From Micrasema longulum (Eukaryota > Arthropoda > Insecta > Trichoptera > Brachycentridae): a stretch of DNA of 64,000 bases. The position numbers and the translations under genes were made by a program. Shown in pieces: positions 42,600-52,817 of this stretch. The stretch spans positions 1-64,000 of the forward strand of contig JAGVSM010003813.1 in the NCBI GenBank assembly GCA_022494885.1. The letters run 5' to 3'. Numbering within the stretch: position 1 is the first letter of the stretch; each line of letters opens with the position of its first letter. The notes beneath the pieces are model-generated. The model was given only the letters and a program-made list of their open reading frames with translations, had not been told where the DNA came from and made no database searches.

Positions 42600-43405
42600 C
42601 AAGAATTCACTCCCTCAGGAACAAACACACTGACAACCAAAAAGTAGATTTATTTGCTGAATGTAAATATTGATGGTAAAATTATTGAAAGGGTTGATGA
42701 AATGAAATACTTAGGAATTATTCTTGACTCCAGATTAAATTTAACATCACACTTTGAATATATACATAAGAAAATTTCAAAAAAGATTTTCTTCCTAGGA
42801 AGAATTCGAAAAAAAAAAATAAAAAGAGTGCAGAACTTATATACAAAACAATAATTGCCCCTCATTGGGACTATTGCTCTATTATATTATATTTAGCTAA
42901 CGAGGGAGACATAAACAAGTTTGAAATACTACAAAATAGAGCAATGAGAATTATACTGAAAAAAAGCAAATATAATAGTGTTGAAAAAATGAGAAAACAA
43001 TTGAACTGGATAGGAATAAAGAAAATACTATTGTATAATGTATTTGTATTTATATATAAAGTGTTTAATAATCTCATGCCAAAGTATTTTATAAGTGAAA
43101 TTATATTAAATAGAAATGTACATAAATATAGGACAAGAAATAGAAATAGGATAAGACTACCACTTAAGAAAAAAACAAAATCACAAAATAGCTTAATGTA
43201 TAAAGGGTTAAAACTGTATGATGAGATGCCTGAAAGTATGAAGAATGAAAGAAAACTTACGGATTTTAAAAAAAAATGTTATTTTTATTGTAATAATGTA
43301 GTTATGTAAGAAATATTTAATAAGTATTTGTTATAATTGTAAATATATTAGTTAATATACAATGTAATATTAACTAACTTAAGTAAATAAATAAAATAAA
43401 ATAAC
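42600..43405 (+). pseudogene. Non-LTR reverse transcriptase relic, C-terminal
   Basis: Well preserved. The first frame (42654-42854) has VDEMKYLGIILDSRLNLTSH and YIHKKISKKIFFLGRI. A frameshift in the A-run at 42809-42820 leads to TIIAPHWDYCSIILYLANEG, DINKFEILQNRAMRIILKK, RKQLNWIGIKKILLYNVFVF and, to the stop at 43307-43309, PLKKKTKSQNSLMYKGLKLY and LTDFKKKCYFYCNN. Apart from the frameshift and one stop the frame is open for over 200 codons. The tail has no poly-A but ends TAAGTAAATAAATAAAATAA. The palm is missing (5' truncation). Confidence 0.92.
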
Positions 43406-43544
43406 TTTATCAAACTTCAAGAACCAGCTATTCTTTTTTTAAAAATATATAATTGTTAAGTGTAAAACAGCATTTATTGATATTATTCCTGTTCGAGTAC
43501 CTTTCTTTCCTATCCTTCCCTTGACCCATCCTTAAAGTGAATCT
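43406..43544. other. No recognisable feature
   Basis: Spacer between the LINE relic and TR1. Confidence 0.4.
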
Positions 43545-44252
43545 CACATCCAGAAATTCTCCAGCAGCCAGTAGACCACATGGTGACGGTAACTACCTAC
43601 TGTCTACAAAAGATTCTCTTCGGACATCTATCTCCCTTTGTTAACAATGGAGTTAATACAGTGCTTTATTTATTTAGTTTTTTATTGCTTACTTCTTGGC
43701 ATGAACACTTAACAAACTTACTACTATGCTCTATTTTTTGTAAATTTATTGATATCATTCTAACTTTCCTGGAATTCCACTCGTCCATGCGCTTTGTAGC
43801 TGCACGATGATTGGTTATCAAGCTTTCATATATCAACTTTAAAATACCTAAATTTTGTAAATGGGGTCTAGAATTCCAATCGTCTATGCGCTTAGTAGCT
43901 ACAAGACGTGTTGTAATCGTACTCCTTTTTATTATTCATATTATTATTTTTTTTTAAGTTTCATTAATACACTAAATTTATTTGTCAATTTTTAAAATGT
44001 ACAATTGGGGGCTAAATTCCTAACTTTCTATGCGCTCTGTAGCTGCAAGACGTCCTGTAATCTAGCTCCTATCTGTTATAATTTTTGATTGATCTTAATT
44101 GAAAACGAGGAACTAGAATCCCAACCATCCATGCGCTCTGTAGCTGCAAAACGTACTGGGATATTTATTAATTGTACAGCGCCCTTGAGGTGATTTTCAC
44201 AAAAATGGCGCTATATAAATTACCCAACTATATATATATATATATATATAAG
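43545..44252 (+). repeat. TR1 element, copy two, with (TA)n tail
   Basis: Same plan as copy one (19485-20345): TACTGTCTACAAAAG, then four tandem blocks with ATGCGCT.TGTAGCT cores near 43784, 43886, 44028 and 44128. The 3' end follows as ACAGCGCCCTTGAGGTGATT and TGGCGCTATATAAATTACCC, then a (TA)n run at 44231-44250. The stem AGCGCC/GGCGCT is intact. A 76-codon frame (43580-43810) is open here and in copy one with similar residues (TYCLQK.LFGHLSPFVN). Confidence 0.87.
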
Positions 44253-44595
44253 ATAGAAAAAACACAAAACAAACAATATTTTGACATTACATAAGAATTC
44301 TTAGGATGGTCGCGCGACGTTGTGAAAGTTACTATAGTATATCGTTAAATATTTATTTTATTTTATCTTTATCATCCAGTGCCCCAAAATAGAAGAACAT
44401 CTTCATCGCATCAAAGGTGGGTCCATTTCCGTGCTCCCTTCCTTTACTTAAATATTCCGTCCATATTCAACATTGAATGATTTTTATTTTAAAATCATAC
44501 AACCCGCTTTTTGTCAAGAATAATTGAGTTTCTAGTACTTTTATTGGATTTTCAAAGAAATTTTTTTTTTTTATAAACTACATGTAAAGTCCTTT
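44253..44595. other. No recognisable feature
   Basis: AT-rich with a less AT-rich stretch at 44380-44460. Unassigned. Confidence 0.4.
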
Positions 44596-44599
44596 GGGG

Positions 44600-44745
44600 G
44601 TTAAAAAATAAACGCTTAGAGTTCCATATTCCCTTACTTAAGGTATTCTCCGTCCCTGTTGTAAATTGTCAATCTTAATGACTCCCGAGGGGGTGAAATC
44701 CAGTCTTTTGTCTCCAAACATTTGGACAAACTCAAATATTGTAAG
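44600..44745 (+). repeat. FB1 end of core plus terminal module, forward
   Basis: GTTCCATATTCCCTTACTTA, CCCTGTTGTAAATTGTCAAT, GACTCCCGAGGGGGTGAAAT, CCAGTCTTTTGTCTCCAAAC and ATTTGGACAAACTCAAATAT. It shows how the core joins the terminal module in an uninterrupted unit. Confidence 0.85.
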
Positions 44746-44820
44746 TAAATAAGTAAACATTACGGCAATATTTGTATCTCATAAAAGACGACGTAATTTT
44801 TCAGAAGGAATTGTGAAGAT

Positions 44821-45605
44821 TTATTTATTTATTTATTTATTTAACTTTTTGTACATAATGATATTTGTACATTGGCGGGCTTAATGCCAAATGGCAATTT
44901 CTTCCAACCAACCAATAAAATAAAAGTTTTATTTTTATAATTCAAGTTACAGAACATATTCAATAGAAAAAAAAAGATTAAAAAGTGAAAATTATATAAA
45001 AATAGAAATAAACGTATTTGTTTATAAATTACCTTAAATCAAAACTATTACTCAATGGAAAAAGGAAAAAAGAGGAAAGAGGAAAGAGGAAAAAGGAAAG
45101 GAGGAGAGATTAAGGAAGAGAAAGGAGATGTTTCTTCAGACGTGATTTAAACAGAGAAAATGTAGTAACATCTTTGATGGTGGGTGGGAGATGATTCCAC
45201 AGTCGAGCCGCATGGACACTATATGAGTTAGAGAAGAAAGAGGAATTGTGTATGGGTATTAAGAGAGTGCCTTGAGAATGAGAACGAAGAGGTAAACCAT
45301 GAACTGATAAGCGTTGAATTTTTTCACACAGGTATATAGGAGCGTTAGAACTATGAAGTACATTGAACAGAAGTGAGAGGGAGTGATAGTCTCTCCGCTG
45401 TCTAATTTTGAGCCATTTCAGTTGCCTACGATAATCAGAAATGTGGTCATATTTCCTAAGACCAAAAATGTACCTTATGCATGTATTCTGAAGTCATTCA
45501 AGTTTATCGAGTTGATCACAGCTTAAATCAGTCATGGAAACATCAGCGTAATCTAGAATGGGTAGTAGTAATGCTTGTACAAGAGTGCATTTAGTACTAA
45601 TTTAA
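44821..45605 (-). pseudogene. LINE-B relic with 3' UTR, minus strand
   Basis: The coding part runs from about 45600 down to the stop at 45110-45112, about 160 codons with one internal TGA. Blocks: TLVQALLLPILDYADVS, LQNTCIRYIFGLRKYDH, RRQLKWLKIRQRRDYHSL, YSVHAARLWNHLP and FSLFKSRLKKHLLSL. All have counterparts in the same order in the 11697-12167 copy. The untranslated part has a polypurine tract on the plus strand (45055-45125), the weak stem GCCAAATGGC near 44889 and ends in ATTTATTTATTTATTTATTT (44824-44843), i.e. AAAT repeats on the minus strand. Confidence 0.93.
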
Positions 45606-45611
45606 GCGTTA

Positions 45612-45712
45612 TCCAGGTTTTTTTTCGACCGGTCTGTTTTTTTATTGTCTGAAAGATATTGCTTTTAGCAATAGCCCAGCCAAATTGTTTATTTTTTGTA
45701 CTTAAAGTTTTG
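45612..45712 (+). repeat. Dispersed repeat pair D, member two
   Basis: GACCGGTCTGTTTTTTTATT, CTGAAAGATATTGCTTTTA and TTTTGTACTTAAAGTTTTGA, as at 8155-8250. Confidence 0.65.
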
Positions 45713-46249
45713 ATAGGTTTAATGGTATTTCAAAAATGTCAACTCATGGGATATGGACGTGCTCAAAATTTATTCGGCAAATCTATTTAAATTCGAAATA
45801 TTCGTACAAATAGTCAAAACTGGTTGTAAATTATTGATTAAAATGTTGCACAGCTCTGCAATTCATCTTGATTGGAAATCATAAACTGGATTATCTGCTT
45901 GCCTAATGCTAAGCGGGGTCTTCTTATTCATTACGGACCTTCGAGCCTTTTACTTGAGATGACGTACCGCATAGTATAGGAACCGGCTCTTTACTCCAAG
46001 AGTTGGTCGTCAATCAATACATCCATCGAATTCCCAGAAAAACGTCCATGTACAATGTATTAATCAAACCACATAATCTCAACCAACAGCTTGTGAAAAA
46101 ACGACAGTAAAAAATATCAAATGATAAAATGTTCGTGCCTGATAGATGGCCAATATATTCATAATTCCCAGCAAGCATGATGCCTCGAATTGATTTCCAA
46201 CGAAGTCAGATTATAATATTAATAATTATAGCAATATATGAACCGGGTC
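45713..46249. other. No recognisable feature
   Basis: Mixed composition, single-copy in the window, no useful frame. Confidence 0.4.
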
Positions 46250-46425
46250 GTGGTCCCGTGGCTAGTGTCGCGGACTCGAGGATCAGAGGTTCGAGATTCG
46301 CACCCTGCTCTACCAACACTTATTTCCCATTTTCCAATAGTAAATTATTTACAACTCGTTGAAAATGGCGCCCAAAATTGAAATATTTGGGTAAATCATA
46401 AGAACGCAAATATTTATTTTATTAT
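46250..46425 (+). mobile_element. SINE-A, best full-length copy
   Basis: Head GTGGTCCCGTGGCTAGTGTC, GGATCAGAGGTTCGAGATTC, then CTGCTCTACCAACACTTATT, body TTTACAACTCGTTGAAAATG, end TTGGGTAAATCATAAGAACG. About 170 bp. The A-box-like GTGGCTAGTG and B-box-like GGTTCGAGATTC lie about 40 bp apart, as in a tRNA-derived promoter. Confidence 0.9.
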
Positions 46426-46447
46426 TAGAAAAAACAACCTTAAATTA

Positions 46448-46582
46448 AGCGAATCGTCACGTCCGCCTCGTGGCCTACGCAAGAGGTCTCGGATTCGATT
46501 CCCGACATGGTTGGTGTGAATGATGCTCATATAGTCCCTGGGCTGGCACCTGGGGCATAAGACTGATTATCTTACACATTTT
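46448..46582 (+). mobile_element. SINE-B, 5' half
   Basis: GTCCGCCTCGTGGCC, then AAGAGGTCTCGGATTCGATT, CCCGACATGGTTGGTGTGAA and CTGGGCTGGCACCTGGGGCA then TAAGACTGATTATCTTA. An internal deletion removes the anticodon arm and the CAGAAAATTTC part. Confidence 0.85.
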
Positions 46583-47094
46583 ACGAAGTTTACCAATTAT
46601 ATTTATTATAATTATCCGAAACTATTTACGGAAACTTTAATTGAATTCAACTTTGATCAATAGAGTTTGGTAAGTCTGATTTATGATTTTTGTATGTAAA
46701 GGGTCAAGGAGACCCCTTTCAACTATTGCCCTTGAACTACGGTATTTGTTAAACGATACAAAGATTCTTAAAGTTCTTTTTTCAAGAGGGAAAACACAAT
46801 ACATTTACTAACCCCTTAACATTGAATAACTATTTTAAGGATAATAAAAACATCTATCTCAAAAGGGTAAAAGAGTTTAATTTGATAAGCCCAAGAATAC
46901 TTAAATACGCACATACGAGTATATTGATAATTACAATTAATAAAATAAATAATGAAAAGAACAATACTTTAAAAAGTATTTATATTTGGAATAAATGTAT
47001 TACATCGTAACCCTTACAACCACTTTAAAAAAAGGTAATGTTTAAAAGAGGATTCAATCAATTATCTTTGTGTATATAATTCTTCTGTACGTGT
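46583..47094. other. No recognisable feature
   Basis: AT-rich. Short open frames without motifs. Confidence 0.4.
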
Positions 47095-47180
47095 GTACAG
47101 AAGGCCCCCGAAGCGCGGGACTGGTCATTTTATCTTCATGCACCACTGAGTGCAGGAAGGGGAACGATGATGATGATATT
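47095..47180 (+). mobile_element. SINE-B, 3' end with GAT tail
   Basis: CGAAGCGCGGGACTGGTCAT, TGCACCACTGAGTGCAGGAA and GGGGAACGATGATGATGATA. It corresponds to the last third of 29807-30063 and ends in GAT repeats. Confidence 0.75.
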
Positions 47181-47444
47181 GGATAAGTGACAGAATAAAA
47201 CTAACACAAAAAATCGTAATATTCATAATAACTACAAAAACTGGAATAAGGTAAACATTAATGTGAACTTTTGATGGCTCATAAAACCGTTTAAATTATT
47301 TCATGCTTCGTTTGATAGAAAATGTTGTATAACAGAACGTTTACAATAAGTAATCTCTTCTTTGAACTATGCAATTCAGGTGCCTATATTAGAAATATTG
47401 TTAGATACAAGAGGTAATTGTTCTATGTAGATACCTTACTAATA
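47181..47444. other. No recognisable feature
   Basis: AT-rich spacer. Confidence 0.4.
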
Positions 47445-48135
47445 TACCTCAAGGGCGCTGTACAATATATAAATATCCCGGCACGTCTTGCAGCTACAGA
47501 GCGCATGGACGGTTAAGATTCTAGTTCCTCGTTTCCAATTAAGATCAATTTACATTATAACAAATAGTAGCTTGATTAAAGCACGTTTTGCAGCTACAGA
47601 GCGCATGGACGATTGGAATTGTAGACCCCTTTTACAAAATGTAGGTATTATATAGTTGATAAAATATACTTATGGAAGCTAGATTACCAATAGTGGTGCA
47701 GCTACAAAGTGCATGGACGAGTGGAATTCTAGAAACTTAAAATGATATCAATAAATTTACAAAAAAACAAACGTAAACATAGAGCGTAGTAGTAATTTGT
47801 TAAGTGTTCATTTCAAGAAGTAAGCAATAAAAAAACTAAATAAATAAAGAACTGTTTCAACATTATGGTTAACCAAATAAAGATAGATGTCCGAAGAGTA
47901 GCTTTTGTAGATTGTATGTAGATACCGCCGCCATTTGGCCTACTGGCAGCTTAATCATTCCTGGAAGATGGTCTATGCACATGTGTAATTACAGAGGGAT
48001 GATGCCTATTGTCACAACGAGTTGGTATCCATTTAGGTCCGTATTATTTCGTTTTATGAGACGCAACATTCCTGTTCAATTCACTTTTTTACATTCATAT
48101 TAGATAAGCGCGTGTATGAGAGGTACTAATAGTTT
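47445..48135 (-). repeat. TR1 element, copy three, minus strand
   Basis: Reverse of the other two copies: ACCTCAAGGGCGCTGTACAA at the 3' end without a microsatellite, then three tandem blocks with TGCAGCTACA.AG.GCATGG (47487, 47588 and 47696). The left part, to about 48110, has TTTTATGAGACGCAACATTC. One tandem block fewer than the other copies, and the 76-codon frame is broken. Confidence 0.85.
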
Positions 48136-48770
48136 AAAGACGTAGGGTAATATAATTCAATGCGATGTATATTAAATAATTTACAAAGTTACTTTCTTTT
48201 GTGGAGTAATTACACTGAAGAAGTCTCTGCCTGACCGACTCACGAAATGTTACATAATAATTCTACATAGCGTGTTTCAACTCTGAGAAAATTGCATATC
48301 CACTATAAAAACTCTAATGTCGATTGAATTGCTAACAAATTGAATCATCGCTTGATCAGATTAAAGCGAACGTAATAACATTTTCATTAATTAGTTCGGC
48401 AAATACATTGTGATGGGTTCATATTAAATTAATTGACAGATTTGTTATCCACTTATTTAAATGAGTGTCAAAATGTCAACTGATTTGGTATAAATTATGT
48501 ACAGTGAGCTCCTACGAGGAAATTGATCGATGATTGTGTTAGTATTTTATTCCAGTGGGACACAATGAAGTATAATGTTTAATTAAATATACGTTACGGT
48601 TTAAGGGATCACTTTACACCTTGTGATACATTCTCTACACTGCTGATAATGTCTGTGGTTTCCACATCTCCACAATTTTCGGAACTTATGTTAGAGTGCG
48701 TGGAACAAACAATTTGATATTTTCTCACCAGTGAAGTTTTATTGCAATATTATTTTAAGTCATCAAAGGG
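48136..48770. other. No recognisable feature
   Basis: AT-rich without supported features. Confidence 0.4.
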
Positions 48771-48774
48771 GTCG

Positions 48775-49659
48775 AGAGTTTCAAGTTCCTGGGAGTACAT
48801 GTTACGAAAAATGACAGCTTTCAAAAAGAGCTGAGAGGGCGGCTAGGAACAGAAGGCGCCGCATTCAAGAGTATGAAGGCAGTCTGGAGATAGGATATTG
48901 ATCGAGTGAAAACCAAATGCCGCCCATCAGGGGCGAGCGGCGAGGTTTTCGATTATGGAAGCAGTCACTTGGTACTAGCTACATTGGTAAAATATGTTTA
49001 TAGTTATTAAAACTAAGTGCTTTGAAATAAACTAAGTAAAAAACATTTTTTGACATAATTTCAGCATAAGACAGTCATTAAATATTATAATACCATTGTG
49101 TACACCGATTTGAATGCTAAATTTATTATAAAACAGTCACAATATACGAAAAATAAACATGTATTAGTTCGTTAAAAATGCTTCCACAGAGCTACTAAAG
49201 ATTTTAATTTGCGTATGCGCAGACCCATATATCGGTAATTAGATGGCAAAAGAGACCGTGCGTTATTTATTATTATTTTTTTAGCTTTGTACAGTTTTAA
49301 TTAATGTTTCAGTTAATACATATAGAAGAAAAAACAAAAAAATTGTTTGATAAGGTAGTTAATTATTAAAAACTGTACTAATCAACAAAATATTTTATTT
49401 GTAGATCTCCTGAACATATTTTAAAATACCGATGGTCCTTTCTGACATTTAACTACCGATATAATGCCTGCATAACGCTTATTCTACTCTACAGATGCGA
49501 ATCGTGGCACCTCACTGGGGCCCAAAACAATAAACTACCGAGTTTTGAGAATAAGTATATAAGAAGAATCTTGGGTGTGCGATGGTTTAACTTTGTAAGA
49601 AAAAGGAAATAAGAGATCAGACGCAGCAAACTCCGTTTGCAACTGTCATCAAGCCGGGG
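48775..49659 (+). pseudogene. LINE-H reverse transcriptase relic, left part
   Basis: Two coding islands. 48780-48895: GVESFKFLGVHVTKNDSFQK and GTEGAAFKSMKAVWR. 49455-49659: ITLILLYRCESWHLTGAQNN and NKYIRRILGVRWFNFVRKRK. The blocks Y.C.ESW.LT and RRILG.RWF...R are characteristic of the C-terminal domain of insect non-LTR polyproteins. Between them lie about 500 bp without homology. They start near 48929 with CAGGGGCGAGCGGCG, which resembles the tip of the hAT-like element at 49668 (CAGTGGCGAGCCGTG), so a second, decayed insertion may sit here. Confidence 0.85.
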
Positions 49660-49667
49660 CGTTACGG

Positions 49668-50450
49668 CAGTGGCGAGCCGTGATTTATTTTATAGGTAAT
49701 CTATTAAAAATGTTCATTAATTTGTACTACATATAAGTACTTACATAACATGAAAGTAATGTAATTATAAATTAGTACTTTTTCTGTGGTTCTGTGAAAA
49801 TCAACTCAAACAACAATTATTACTAACCACGCGATATACGTAGCTTTAATCTACACTATTTTAATAGAATACTAAACTTGTACAAAAGTTTATTAACACA
49901 TACCACAATGACATTCAGCAGATATTTCCATCATGATCTGTCATTGACAGTACTGTCAAGACTTGAGCACTGGCCGATTTCTTTTAAAATGAATAATGCC
50001 TAAAACGGCCACTGCGAACGCCACCTGTCCTATGTGATACATAATATGTCAACGGTATACCATCAAAGAAAAATGGTCCTTCGGAAATAATGTTCGAAAT
50101 ACTAGTTTCCAAATAGAGAATCTTCTAAAAATATTTGTAATCTGTAAGTTTGTTTTAGTACTAAAAAAGCCGACTTGGGTTAAAGACGAAAAATACAGTT
50201 TACTTTTTTGTATGGAAGACTAAGCTGAGGTAATCGGCTAGTTTTATCGTTCAGTGAGAATGGACTGGGCGCTGGCGCTGGGCGCACTTCATAGATATTT
50301 TTTTGTAGAAAGATATAAACGGTGATTTATAATAAATAACAATTACGTTATATATTTTCCCATAAACATGGTTACTATAAATTATTATAATTTAAAGTCA
50401 AATATAATGGTAAGCTGTGCATAATCGCTTACTTTGACGATTCGCCCCTG
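49668..50450. mobile_element. hAT-like non-autonomous element with 8-bp target duplication
   Basis: 783 bp. Left tip CAGTGGCGAGCCGTGA, right tip (reversed) CAGGGGCGAATCGTCA, 12 of 16 identical. CGTTACGG stands directly outside both ends (49660-49667 and 50451-50458), a perfect 8-bp duplication as made by hAT transposases. The interior has no coding motif. It interrupts the LINE-H frame, which continues after 50458. Confidence 0.95.
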
Positions 50451-50620
50451 CGTTACGGTTGGCTGAGCTATAGATTGCGGACGCCTTCTGAGAGCCTTAA
50501 CTACTTTAACGCCTGCCTGCTTTGCAAGGCATCAGGATCTCGACGTCTTGGACGTCCGCTTCTGACTGATCGTCGGCAGTTCATGTCAGAACTACGGGAC
50601 ATAGAACGATGATGTTGATC
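50451..50620 (+). pseudogene. LINE-H relic, right part
   Basis: Continuation after the hAT-like insertion: LRYGWLSYRLRTPSESLNY, then LGRPLLTDRRQFMSELRDIE with the RRLGRP-type basic motif and a stop. Followed by GATGATGTTGATC, perhaps a repeat-like 3' tip. Confidence 0.82.
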
Positions 50621-51800
50621 TTTGCGAGCGCCTATTCCATTAGATCGACCATTCTATATTAATATCTTGTAGGAATGCCTTTAGGGAAAATCAATAAATT
50701 TAATAATAAACTAGATGCAAATAAAGAGAAATATGTTTTTTATTATAAGTGGAGGTCATTTGATCTTCAGTATTCTGAGTTTCCTAATCTTGTAAGATTC
50801 ATCTTTCAAACTATAAAAACAGATCTAGTTAGCCCGTTTTACGATGACGCAACACATCGATATTCCCACGAAGTCATTACAAATCACACGATAAAATAAT
50901 AATAATAATCAAAGGAAGTAAAATCACTATTTTGTAATCCCTTAATTGGATTGAATAAATAATGACATCTGGCCAATGCTACTTCTCTGATAATCACGAA
51001 ATAATGAAAATGCAATCGATTTCGACCACTGGGTTCAAACAAAGTTTCGTTGCTTTAATCAATCAATTACAAACCCACAGTTAATGATTCGAATGTAAAA
51101 TAAATGCGTTCATTTTGATGTCAATATTGTATGGCTCTGAATCGTATTTGTGAGCAATAAGTATGGCTTGCAAACTTTCACGATGAATATTGAATTTCAT
51201 TAAAATTTTTTAATGAAATTTATTTTCGTATGAAAAACGGTTGCAAGAATGGTAGGTTTTTCAAAAATGGATTTTAATATTCCAACCTCTAACATCGCAA
51301 ACCTATGTCACATTAAATAAAAATATATAATGAATTTACTTCTATGTCACTATTCAAAATTGAATTATACAAGCTTCAAAACAATTAACGAAGGGTTCAT
51401 TATTCTGAATTCTGATCCAATTTTTTTACGAGGTTGTAAATATACAAATTTTAAATAAAATATTTGGAACACGTAACGTAAAAATAAAACGTCTATTATG
51501 GTTCACAAAATAAAATAATTTATAGAACAAATACCTACGAATTATGCGAAAATAACTAACGAATTCATTAACCAATAAATTTCGGAGCGTTATTTAGCTA
51601 TCAAAAGATTATGAACCTTTTAAAATATCCAATGTGATTTCGTACTGAGAAGTTTCTTGTTTGGTATATAAGTGACAAAAAGTTTGAGGATTTTTATAAA
51701 GAATTATAATCATTATTTTTAAAAATCATAACGTCTACAGGAGTTAGTGTACGGGTAGTTTTTTAATATCAACTAATGCTAAGGGAAACACTGGCAGAAC
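50621..51800. other. No gene recognised
   Basis: AT-rich, apparently single-copy. The 74-codon frame 50675-50899 has no known motif. Confidence 0.4.
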
Positions 51801-52000
51801 TATCAAATGAAATCAGACTTTAGTGACCAACCGAAAATGAAGCAGAATTTCGGCTTTTGTTCTAGTTTCGGCCGAAACTGAAACTTATTTAAATAAGTTA
51901 AAAGTCACATCAAAACGCCCAACATTAGGAGTTTTACTGTTAAATCTTCTGAGTTCATAGAAATAGGCGTTGAATAAAATACACCATGAAATAAAAGGTA

Positions 52001-52266
52001 TAAATTCTGTACCTCAGAGGCAGACGGATGCAAATCCAGAATTTGATGAAATGACATTTCGTTTTTCGTATCCAGTTTATGATAATGTCCATTGATTTTG
52101 AAGAAATGTGAGTCTTATAATGAAAAAATCAATGTATTAAGATACTGAGAATTCAAATAATGCTATAAATCGTAAGAAATCACTTAAAGAAAGTAGATTC
52201 TTTGGGCTTCTTTCGAACATTTGACGTTTGGATTTGCATCCGTCTGCCTCTGAGGTACAGAATTTA
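52001..52266. mobile_element. Inverted-repeat element nested in the hAT-like element
   Basis: Perfect 38-bp terminal inverted repeats: 52001-52038, including CTGTACCTCAGAGGCAGACG, and 52229-52266. Total about 266 bp with a non-coding interior. The tip CTGTACCTCAGA also occurs alone at 13186. Flanks give no clear target duplication. Confidence 0.9.
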
Positions 52267-52317
52267 ATGAGTACATTTGTTTGTTCAAAGCGCTTTTTGG
52301 TTCGTTGTTCTGTAATA

Positions 52318-52420
52318 GATATTTTATTTATTTATTAATAACAGTGTACAAACATTTATTAGGGAGAAAGACACAGTTTAAAGCGACACAATCAGGAACG
52401 ACTCATGCCTGTGAACTTGT
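52318..52420 (-). mobile_element. Possible LINE tail, minus strand, inside the hAT-like element
   Basis: ATATTTTATTTATTTATTAA followed by ACAGTGTACAAACATTTATT looks like a reversed retroelement end. No coding motif, low certainty. Confidence 0.35.
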
Positions 52421-52817
52421 CCCAACTCGCTAGAAAATCCGTGTTGAGTCGGGGCACTTGTAATGCATTCATAAACATACGTACACACATATATATTCGC
52501 ATATACATATTTATAATATATTTAATAGATATAAATTATCCGAAACAGTATTTCAGTGTACGCTTTAGGAAAGTTAATTTATTAACTAAAAAGAAATTAC
52601 AAAAAAAATAAATTTGAAAGGTCTTAGAACTCGAGAGAACTTTGAGTCACGAACTATAAGATACAGCAGTGCACAGCCTAACGTATTTCGACACATTCCT
52701 ACCGCAGCTTTCGGCTGAGCAGAATTTTCGGCAAATTTTCGGCCGCAACCGAAACCGCGGCTGAAACTCGTTTTATCGGCCGAAACTGGCCGAAACCGAA
52801 ACTTCGGCCGGTCACTA

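Larger units (their letters stand above)
51821..52817. mobile_element. hAT-like element with TTTCGGCCGAAAC-rich ends
   Basis: Left tip TAGTGACCAACCGAAAATGA, right tip (reversed) TAGTGACCGGCCGAAGTTTC. Both subterminal regions repeat TTTCGGCCGAAAC: 51868-51890 has one, 52690-52810 at least five related motifs. TAGTGACC is a plausible hAT terminus. Just outside, AGACTT (left) and AGTCTT (right) are inverted and not direct, so no 8-bp duplication can be stated. About 1 kb, no transposase. It contains another inverted-repeat element at 52001-52266. Confidence 0.8.
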
